This document shows positions 1 to 5,461 of a stretch of 5,461 nucleotides of DNA, in pieces; within the stretch, counting starts at the first letter, position 1; every line of letters begins with the position of its first letter. The DNA lies in assembly GCA_030744725.1 (NCBI GenBank), contig JASLPZ010000429.1:1-5461 (forward strand), written 5' to 3'. The notes under the pieces were generated by a model. It saw only the letters and a list, made by a program, of their open reading frames with translations. It was not told where the DNA came from and searched no databases. The position numbers were made by a program, and so were the translations under genes. The DNA comes from ARS98 sp030744725 (GTDB lineage: Bacteria > Planctomycetota > Planctomycetia > Pirellulales > Pirellulaceae).

Positions 1-61
1 CGTCCCGCCATCGATACTTAGGCGCGTCGGCTCCTGTGGCAGCATGTTTCTTTCTAGCCAT
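1..61 (-). CDS. 5' end of an unidentified protein gene, cut by the left window edge
   Basis: Only the first 20 codons are visible. The minus strand reads ATG at 61-59, followed by MARKKHAATGADAPKYRWRD, and the frame is still open at the edge. The start is supported by a GGAGG Shine-Dalgarno sequence ending 7 bases upstream, the best ribosome binding site in the window. The visible N-terminus is hydrophilic and basic (RKK, then KYRWRD) with no signal peptide. This would suit a cytoplasmic protein, or the cytosolic lead-in to a membrane segment further on. No family can be named from 20 residues. It follows the lipoprotein gene in the same direction but 448 bases downstream, so it is probably transcribed separately. 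The evidence is start-site quality plus the open frame, and a chance ORF cannot be fully excluded. Confidence 0.6.
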   Translation of the reverse strand, partial: MARKKHAATGADAPKYRWRD

Positions 62-68
62 GGTTCCG

Positions 69-73
69 CCTCC
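69..73 (-). promoter_or_regulatory. Shine-Dalgarno site (GGAGG) of the left-edge gene
   Basis: The minus strand reads GGAGG, then a 7-base spacer (CGGAACC), then ATG at 61. This is a near-consensus site at near-optimal spacing and is the main reason for calling a gene start here. The lipoprotein gene has no comparable site. Confidence 0.6.
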
Positions 74-75
74 AC

Positions 76-204
76 ACGTCACAGATTCAGAAGCTCGTGT
101 AGTAGAGCATCCACCACCACAAGCAGTAGACTGTTAATCCCGTGAAAGCTCTTTACGTCAAACGGCTCTCCAGACGTCACAGATGTTCGTGCATCCACAA
201 ACGG
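76..204 (+). repeat. imperfect direct repeat, two copies about 98 bases apart
   Basis: The 11-mer ACGTCACAGAT occurs at 76-86 and again at 174-184. In both copies it is followed, in the same order, by TCGTG and GCATCCAC (second copy: TCGTGCATCCAC), but the first copy carries extra bases between these blocks. Together this suggests a diverged short duplication upstream of the left-edge gene rather than one chance match. It could be a duplicated regulator site. Its function is unknown. Confidence 0.4.
133..161 (-). promoter_or_regulatory. possible sigma70-like promoter upstream of the left-edge gene
   Basis: On the minus strand a TTGACG hexamer (161-156, five of six matches to the -35 consensus) is followed after 17 bases by ATTAAC (138-133), which is only a weak -10 match. 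It lies about 70 bases upstream of the ATG at 61, in the correct orientation. The -35 match and spacing are reasonable but the -10 is poor, so this is a weak candidate. Confidence 0.2.
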
Positions 205-439
205 AAATCGCGAATCCAAGCGTGGGCTATCGATCTGCCGAGCAGCACGGGGTTGTCTTGCCCTGTTCAGTAGAATCGGGAACACCTGGGAACTGAAGAG
301 CAATCAGCGGAAGCCGACCGGTGGGCAAGGGAGAAAAGAGGTTTGTCAGCGGAATATCCACGGAGGTCGCTTCGTTCGCGTGGCAGCGGATCAGATTAGT
401 TCGCTTCGTAAACTGAACAGGTTCGGCCCAGCTTACTCA

Positions 440-477
440 CGACTCTCGTTGCAGTCGTAGTCGCGCCGATCGACAAC
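440..477 (-). terminator. weak hairpin pair downstream of the lipoprotein gene
   Basis: Two adjoining inverted repeats lie 33 to 70 bases past the lipoprotein stop. GTAGTCG (457-463) can pair with CGACAAC (471-477) with one mismatch and a 7-base loop. CGACT (440-444) can pair with AGTCG (453-457) with an 8-base loop. The two share base 457, so they may compete. There is no T-run on the transcript side, so this is not a classical intrinsic terminator. Confidence 0.2.
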
Positions 478-509
478 AGCAACCAACGTGCCGCGCAGAG
501 GCTTTACCC

Positions 510-1496
510 TCACTGCGCCGGCCAGCCTGGACGGACCTCCCATTTGCGGTTCGCCGGCTGCTCCATGACAAGTCGAAGTGCGGGCAGTATTGTCTGCTGT
601 CCGCTCTGTCCTTCGAGTTGGACTGGTGGAGCCAGTGGTGGTAGCCGTTCATTCAGCAAGGATCCCCCACCCAATGAAAGTGTGTGGTTTCTTGGCCTTG
701 GCACGAAGTACGTGTCATCCGGAGCAGGAAGTGGAATTGCCCCGGGCTCGGCCGGCGTGGGTAATGAAGGCCCTTCCTCGGATGGCCCTTCCAGACGTTC
801 GACTTCCTCAGGAGCAGAAGCAGCTGGACACTGATTGTACGCTAGACGAGCCTGTCGACGGACTCGATCAGATAATTCTAGATAACAACCCGATTCGTCC
901 ATTTCGTAGGCAATCTTGTGGAGTTTTTCCTGGACCTTAAAGCTACAGCAAGCTGTCTCTGAACAGAAGTTACAGGCCTGCGTGGCCGAGTTTCGCAATG
1001 CCATCACGGCTTCGTGACGTACCGCTTCTGTACAATCGTCTAACGCGGAAAGCAAAGCATCCTCGACGTCCGAATAGCAACCGCCACAACCAATTCCAGC
1101 CAGGTAGCGGAGGGCTTTGATTTTCTGGGGCGCTGCGTCCTCTTGCGCTTTGACGTCCGCCGCGGCTGAAATGGCGGGTGTACCGGAAGCCAGGTTGGCT
1201 GGATCCGAGATCGGCAACAGTGGCGGTGTTGGTTCCAGTCCTGGAAATCGCATCCCCAAGCAATTCTGGACGCTGTGGACTCCATGACCAACAACACCGG
1301 CTATCTGTTTGACTCCTAGGAGATCCCAGATAGATGCGTGCGGCGTTTGCGGGGGTGCAATTGCGACAATTGTCGTGTCGCCAGCGGCCGCACTTGTGGG
1401 AGCGGCTGGATCCGAGGTCTTCGGCAGAGCAGTACAACCGCTGCACACAACCGCGCCGAGAACCACCAACGCAGAAAACGAATGTTGAAGCGACAT
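510..1496 (-). CDS. predicted lipoprotein with Cys-rich HEAT-like repeats (planctomycete family)
   Basis: This gene encodes 328 residues. Residues 1-21 form a lipoprotein-type signal: a hydrophobic core (ALVVLGAVV) and a lipobox-like CSGC with the candidate lipidated Cys21. Residues 55-110 contain WDLLG, FPGLEP and DPANL segments. Residues 124-223 are a helical-repeat block resembling HEAT repeats (ALRYLAGIGCGGC, DVEDALLSALDDCTEAVRHEAV, KVQEKLHKIAYE, RVRRQARLA) and carry nine cysteines, including CGGC (137-140) and CNFC (175-178). Residues 225-328 are Pro-rich and probably disordered. I recall this layout as recurrent in planctomycete HEAT-repeat proteins. The role is unknown; HEAT repeats are usually protein-binding scaffolds, and no catalytic motif is visible. 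The ATG at 1496 is the only canonical start before the in-frame TGA at 1551-1553. No strong Shine-Dalgarno precedes it, only a weak GGTG. The stop is TGA at 512-510. The upstream gene ends 217 bases away, so co-transcription is uncertain. Confidence 0.88.
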   Translation of the reverse strand: MSLQHSFSALVVLGAVVCSGCTALPKTSDPAAPTSAAAGDTTIVAIAPPQTPHASIWDLLGVKQIAGVVGHGVHSVQNCLGMRFPGLEPTPPLLPISDPANLASGTPAISAAADVKAQEDAAPQKIKALRYLAGIGCGGCYSDVEDALLSALDDCTEAVRHEAVMALRNSATQACNFCSETACCSFKVQEKLHKIAYEMDESGCYLELSDRVRRQARLAYNQCPAASAPEEVERLEGPSEEGPSLPTPAEPGAIPLPAPDDTYFVPRPRNHTLSLGGGSLLNERLPPLAPPVQLEGQSGQQTILPALRLVMEQPANRKWEVRPGWPAQ

Positions 1497-1713
1497 GCTG
1501 ACACCATTTCGATAAAACAGTTCGTGACGAAGATACGCCTTGTTCTCAATTCATCGGCCCATTGCACCGTGATAGCTTTAGGCAAAGTCTGCGGAAGCTC
1601 AGCTAGCACCCCCGTGAATCGCGCACAGGCGCTGTTCTAAAGACTTTGGATGGGGCGATTTGCGCTGTCTAGCCCCACAAATACCCACGATTTCCCGGCA
1701 AAACACGCTCAAT
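1497..1713. other. 217-base intergenic spacer between the large gene and the lipoprotein gene
   Basis: This should hold the 3' UTR of the large gene and the leader of the lipoprotein gene. On the minus strand I could not find a -35/-10 pair of good quality. Two weak structures are visible: a TGGGGC/GCCCCA hairpin near the large gene's stop, and an 8-base inverted repeat (CAAAGTCT at 1583-1590, AGACTTTG at 1641-1648) with a 50-base interval. No ORF here looks real. Confidence 0.5.
1651..1677 (-). terminator. weak GC-rich hairpin after the large gene
   Basis: TGGGGC (1651-1656) is complementary to GCCCCA (1672-1677) around a 15-base loop, starting 37 bases past the TAG stop of the large gene. 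The stem is short, the loop long, and no T-run follows on the minus strand. It may help end or stabilise the transcript but is not a standard rho-independent terminator. Confidence 0.22.
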
Positions 1714-4700
1714 CTAGAACGTCTTTGACGTCTTTACCTTAATTACGCCAAGTTGCACGGGAGTTTTCGGATCCGAACTAACCGTGACTTTCATGTTTTC
1801 CACCTTGCGCCAGCCGTTGGCTGAGAACGCCTTCGCACTCAAGATGTACTTGCCGGGAGGCACCTTGGAGAATGCAAAACCGCCTTGCGGGTTGATCCTC
1901 ACTTGCCGGGTTTCCAGCGGTTCCCCTTCTGACGTCAGAGTCACTTCTGAATCTTTGAGCTTCGAGAAAGGGTTCTTGCCATGGGATAACTTGCCAATGA
2001 CCGCGTTGGTGACGGTCATCCCTTTCTCCGCTGATGTTGGTGCCACGATCGTCACTTCGATCCCGTAGAGCTCTCCGCGCTGTTTCTCAAAGTTACCCAC
2101 CTTGTCTGTCGGGCGAACGACGATGACATAGTTGCCCTCTGCCAGATCCGCCGCCTTCATCTTCGCTATCCAAACACCGTCGGCTGGCCTCAGTTTAGCC
2201 ATTTCAACTGGCTTGTTCTCGGAAAACTCGCCCCCTTTATCAAAAGCGACCTCAATCATCTTCACGCCGCTTAGCGCAACACCTTCCGAATTAGTATCGT
2301 TGGCACGGATTAGCACCTCGAAGTCGCCATCGATGGGTATTTCTCGCGAAGGGGGGTCCAGCGCTGTCGTTTTTTCGATTTCAGGGGAGCTGTCGTCGAT
2401 CACGACTTCAACAGGCTCCTGAGCCTCGGTGCTCCAAGTGTCGTTGCTATCGACTACCAGCCTCCCCAAGAGGTATGCCCGCACGTTGCGGCGTCCCACG
2501 GGCACGTCCAATTCGAAATCTCCGGCCTGGGTGTTGATTCGGAGAGTCCCATCCGGCTGAATTGCCTTCACGAAGTACTCAACCTGCCGATCCGCGAAAA
2601 GTTGGAGCGTTTCGTCATCGTCAAGTTCACGATCACGATCGGGGTCGATTCCGACTTCCACATAGTCACTCTTGGACTTGAAGCTTCCCCACGGCGCATC
2701 GACTGCAACTCGGACTTTGATGGTTTTCGCAGACCCGGGGTAGGCCTCACCTCGCTCCGGGCTCTCGATTCGAATCTCCTCCATATCCTTAAGGGGTTCC
2801 TGCTTTTGCACGGTATCCCTGCAATTCATGTCGAAAACAAAAGCGCGTGGATATTCGTCCACCGCTACGCGTGCAATAACCTTAGAACCTTTCGGGACAA
2901 CCGCTGAAAGGGTCGCTTCATACTTGGGAGGGCTCAGCGTGGCTACTTTGGTCGCTTCAGTTCCGGCTTCCAAACCCTCGAAACCGCATTCGATCGTCAG
3001 ACCATCATCCGGAATCACGTTCTCGTCGCTGGCAGTTAGCTTGATCTCCAGCCTTTCCTGAACACTGAGGTACGTGGCCGTTGCGACAAGATAATCTCGT
3101 GGTCGTCTCGCCTGAAACTGAATTCGACGAAACGTTTTGTGCCCTGTGGGCACATCGGTGATGACCATCAACAGGCCGCTTGGCGCGGGCAGTCCGGGCA
3201 GTTCTATACCGTCGGCATCCTCTTGAGGAATGGCAACGATCTTCGGACCAGGCTCTTCTGGTTTGGAGGGCGGAAACGTCACGCGTTTGGCCTCATCCGT
3301 AGCCAGAAACTCGATCTCGGAGTGGCCAAACCGTTGGAGTGGCCGAAACCGTTTCAACAATGCCGCCGCTTGCGATGGCGGAAGCGGACCTTGTTCGAAC
3401 ACGACCGGCACATCGTACCGTGTCGCGTACAGCTCCGCAGTCACCTTTCCTGGCGATCTTGTTGCATTGACTATCTGAAGGGCGAAGTCTTGAACGCGAT
3501 TGGGCAAGGCACGAAGCACCACGCCGTCGCCGTTCCGATTCAAGCTCCGCTGACGATCCTCTCCCTCTACGAGCAATTGGTACTTTGCCTGAGACGGCAG
3601 CGCGATTTCGATCTCCCGCCGGACATAGGTGTCTTTACCAATCGCCTTGACGACAAGCTTGGCACTTCCGTCAGCGCCGTTTTGTCGTCGGATACGAAGC
3701 TTCACCGCGGTCGTACCGTTGGGCGGAAGACGGAGTGTCGATGGCAATTCAAACAGATCAGGGCGATACGGATAGTCATCCGACTGCGATGCGGTGCGCC
3801 CAACAAAACCGCCATCGGGATTTTCCGCAGCAAGCTCCCGCACCTCGTGCCTCAGATCATGTTCGTGATAAGTCCGATCGGGATTATTCTCGAAGCTCTG
3901 GACTTGGAGTAGATCATTGTCGTACTGCAAGATCAGCCACACCGGCATCTCGGTGCCGACGATGTTGAACTCGACTTCGGCCTGCAACTGATCGCGTGAT
4001 GACAAGTCAATCTGGGGCGGTGTTTCTTCCAGACGCAAACCCCGCTTGACGTAGGCTGGAAGGGGCTGATTCGCGAGAACTTTGCTGGCGAGTTTTCGAT
4101 AGTCGCCTCGCGCATCGATCAACCACTGGAGTTCGTTGTCCGTCGCATCTGCGGCAGCGTTGCGGAATCGCTGGCTATGCCAAGCTAGGAGGTCGTACCA
4201 CGCGGTTCGGCGAACGGATGCCTGCAGTTCTAGATCCTCCTCCAACTTTGCGGCATCTCGTGGATAGAGTAGGTGCATGTCGTGGGCCGCGGCACGGAGA
4301 CGGGCGCGCTGTTCCGCAATGCTGTAGTCACCGTTCGCCTGCATCCACGTGCGAATCGCATCTGGCAGGGCGGCGTAGAAACCTTGTAGTAGTTCGCTTG
4401 CCTCCGTGATCACTTTCCAGCGAGCCTGATCATCCAAATCATCGAAGCCCTCGAGCGCTGCGTTGATAGCTGGTGCGCTGGAACATTGCGATAGGCTGGC
4501 AAACAGTCCTTCCGCTTCCAACCGGTTCTTCGCCAGCTGCCAATCCTCAGCCGTGATCGCGCGACCCTCTGTGGTTGTAGGACGAAGCCGACCACGCCCA
4601 AACGTGAATGTCTTCGACAGTTTCGTACTGACATCCGCAACTTTCTCGCCCAGCGATTGACGTAGGTCGGCGGACGGCAGCTTGGTGTCAAGCAATATCT

Positions 4701-5461
4701 TCATTCGCCAGGCGTCGCCGGAGTACTCAGCCTTAACTAACTGTGCGATCGCATCCGCTGTGACACCTTTTTCGACGTCGTCAACGATCGATTGTAACCT
4801 GTCTAGCTGATTCTGGACGCTGGCAACATCGCTACGCGGTGACTTCAAAGCCTCGTCCAAACGTCTGACCTCTTCGAATAGTGTCTCGATGTCAGATTGG
4901 CTTGGAACGCCATCCTCCCTGTCTTTGCGGCTAAGGCCGCGCCAATGGAGATAGTCCCGACCGCGCGCCAACACGCGGTCGCGTAGACGCCCGGATTGAC
5001 TCACCACGCGAAGCGACCGGGCAGCATCTTTATATAGCGTTCGTGCGTTTTCGAGATTGGCAGATGCGAGCGTGTCCCAGTCACTCGCTGCGCGAGTCCG
5101 AATCAGTCGCTCGGCCTCCCACCTCAATCGGTCCGGGATTTCAAGGGACTCGCGCGCCCAGCCAGAACCGCTTAGAAGTTCGGCAGCCGCTTTCTCACCT
5201 TCGCGCCTGATCGCCAGCGCGAGCTTGAGCAGCGGCCACGGAAGATCTGCTCGAGCTCCTAGTCCACCCAGTAAGTGAAACTCGTAAAATCGCTCCCAGC
5301 CGGGCTCCAGTTTTGGCAAATCACTCTTGAGCAATTCATCGAGTTCACTTTGGGTGTCAGCAGCGAGGGCTTTATCAAACGCCGCCTCAAACTCGACCAA
5401 ATTCTTTGGAAGCGATTCTCCCCCGGAACGAGCAATGATCTCGGCCAAGGCAAAGGACCGT
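1714..5461 (-). CDS. large multidomain beta-sandwich protein, 5' end outside window
   Basis: The frame runs 1248 codons without a stop to the right edge, ending at TAG (1716-1714). An apparent start at 5448 is a TTG codon; the frame continues upstream (RSFA then LAEIIARSGG), so the true N-terminus and any signal peptide are missing. Residues below count from that TTG. Residues 1-470 are mainly helical and charged, with a coiled-coil-like stretch near 185-228. About 480-620 looks like a first beta-sandwich (ends LRLPPNGTTAVKLRIRR). About 620-890 contains further beta-rich segments with an NRNGDG loop at 637-642. About 890-1010 has an EF-hand-like loop at 935-946. About 1012-1135 is Ig-like (GVKMIEVAFDKGG, YVIVVRPTDKVGNF). 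About 1144-1240 resembles a carboxypeptidase-regulatory-like domain (GGFAFSKVPPGKYILSAKA). No enzymatic motif or membrane helix is visible. The composition suggests a secreted or envelope structural or adhesive protein, but this is inference, and no named family is recognised. Confidence 0.9.
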   Translation of the reverse strand, partial: RSFALAEIIARSGGESLPKNLVEFEAAFDKALAADTQSELDELLKSDLPKLEPGWERFYEFHLLGGLGARADLPWPLLKLALAIRREGEKAAAELLSGSGWARESLEIPDRLRWEAERLIRTRAASDWDTLASANLENARTLYKDAARSLRVVSQSGRLRDRVLARGRDYLHWRGLSRKDREDGVPSQSDIETLFEEVRRLDEALKSPRSDVASVQNQLDRLQSIVDDVEKGVTADAIAQLVKAEYSGDAWRMKILLDTKLPSADLRQSLGEKVADVSTKLSKTFTFGRGRLRPTTTEGRAITAEDWQLAKNRLEAEGLFASLSQCSSAPAINAALEGFDDLDDQARWKVITEASELLQGFYAALPDAIRTWMQANGDYSIAEQRARLRAAAHDMHLLYPRDAAKLEEDLELQASVRRTAWYDLLAWHSQRFRNAAADATDNELQWLIDARGDYRKLASKVLANQPLPAYVKRGLRLEETPPQIDLSSRDQLQAEVEFNIVGTEMPVWLILQYDNDLLQVQSFENNPDRTYHEHDLRHEVRELAAENPDGGFVGRTASQSDDYPYRPDLFELPSTLRLPPNGTTAVKLRIRRQNGADGSAKLVVKAIGKDTYVRREIEIALPSQAKYQLLVEGEDRQRSLNRNGDGVVLRALPNRVQDFALQIVNATRSPGKVTAELYATRYDVPVVFEQGPLPPSQAAALLKRFRPLQRFGHSEIEFLATDEAKRVTFPPSKPEEPGPKIVAIPQEDADGIELPGLPAPSGLLMVITDVPTGHKTFRRIQFQARRPRDYLVATATYLSVQERLEIKLTASDENVIPDDGLTIECGFEGLEAGTEATKVATLSPPKYEATLSAVVPKGSKVIARVAVDEYPRAFVFDMNCRDTVQKQEPLKDMEEIRIESPERGEAYPGSAKTIKVRVAVDAPWGSFKSKSDYVEVGIDPDRDRELDDDETLQLFADRQVEYFVKAIQPDGTLRINTQAGDFELDVPVGRRNVRAYLLGRLVVDSNDTWSTEAQEPVEVVIDDSSPEIEKTTALDPPSREIPIDGDFEVLIRANDTNSEGVALSGVKMIEVAFDKGGEFSENKPVEMAKLRPADGVWIAKMKAADLAEGNYVIVVRPTDKVGNFEKQRGELYGIEVTIVAPTSAEKGMTVTNAVIGKLSHGKNPFSKLKDSEVTLTSEGEPLETRQVRINPQGGFAFSKVPPGKYILSAKAFSANGWRKVENMKVTVSSDPKTPVQLGVIKVKTSKTF

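Larger units (their letters stand above)
62..509. other. 448-base intergenic region with no convincing gene
   Basis: This lies between the lipoprotein stop and the left-edge gene start. It holds the ribosome binding site and promoter candidate of the left-edge gene, an imperfect direct repeat, and weak hairpin potential just after the lipoprotein stop. The longest frame inside it (minus, 303-79) begins with TTG, has no Shine-Dalgarno sequence and gives a product resembling nothing I know. Plus-strand frames near the left edge stop by about 145 and look non-coding. I see no tRNA-like, rRNA-like or mobile-element sequence. Confidence 0.6.

Noticed and set aside
1..145. Two plus-strand frames open from the left edge to about 137 and 145
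   Set aside because: Their predicted tails are Ser/Arg- or Pro-rich without family features, and the minus strand here has a gene start with a strong ribosome binding site.
79..303. 74-codon minus-strand frame in the left intergenic region
   Set aside because: It starts at TTG with no Shine-Dalgarno sequence, its product resembles no known family, and it overlaps the probable promoter region of the left-edge gene.
437..652. 71-codon minus-strand frame overlapping the 3' end of the lipoprotein gene
   Set aside because: It lies in another frame over real coding sequence, and its Arg/Ser/Cys-rich product looks like an out-of-frame translation.
578..940. 120-codon plus-strand frame antisense to the lipoprotein gene
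   Set aside because: It is the antisense shadow of the well-supported minus-strand lipoprotein, and its product shows no domain-like features.
970..1446. 158-codon minus-strand frame inside the lipoprotein gene
   Set aside because: It overlaps a clear HEAT-repeat lipoprotein in a shifted frame. The Arg/Ser-rich composition is typical of frame-shifted GC-rich coding sequence.
1729..1749. AAAGACGT motif repeated in tandem near the 3' end of the large gene
   Set aside because: It encodes the C-terminal VKTSKTF and is explained by repeated Lys-Thr/Ser codons; it is too short to call a repeat element.
3139..3912. 257-codon plus-strand frame antisense to the large gene
   Set aside because: Although long, it lies wholly opposite a continuous 1248-codon frame with recognisable beta-sandwich motifs. 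Its product is rich in Arg, His and Cys with no coherent domain, as expected for an antisense shadow.

Overview
The window looks like an ordinary piece of a planctomycete chromosome, most likely from the Pirellulaceae or a close relative. This rests mainly on the middle gene. Its product carries a motif set that I recall as recurrent in planctomycete HEAT-repeat lipoproteins: a FPGLEP segment, a DPANL segment, a Cys-rich helical-repeat block (GIGCGGC, ALDDCTEAVR, CCS.KVQ.KL, IAYE.D..GCY, RVRR.ARLA) and a Pro-rich tail. The assignment is from remembered family patterns, not from a search. Weak or absent Shine-Dalgarno sequences and large secreted-type beta-sandwich proteins fit the same group.

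Layout: all three supported genes lie on the minus strand, so transcription runs from high to low coordinates. (1) Positions 1714-5461 hold the 3' part of a very large gene whose 5' end lies beyond the right edge. The visible 1248 codons encode a helical N-terminal half followed by serial Ig-like beta-sandwich domains and a C-terminal carboxypeptidase-regulatory-like domain. (2) After a 217-base gap comes a 328-residue predicted lipoprotein (510-1496) with a Cys-rich HEAT-like block. (3) After a 448-base gap with no convincing gene, a third gene starts at position 61 with a clear GGAGG ribosome binding site and runs off the left edge after 20 codons.

Both complete or near-complete products look like proteins of the cell envelope or its exterior: one lipid-anchored scaffold, one large multidomain beta-sandwich protein. 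Neither shows catalytic motifs, and shared direction is the only evidence linking them. The gaps are wide enough that each gene may have its own promoter. I found no mobile element, CRISPR array, tRNA, rRNA or defence-type module. The parts worth a second look are the Cys-rich HEAT block, an EF-hand-like loop inside a beta-sandwich of the large protein, and the clipped gene at the left edge.
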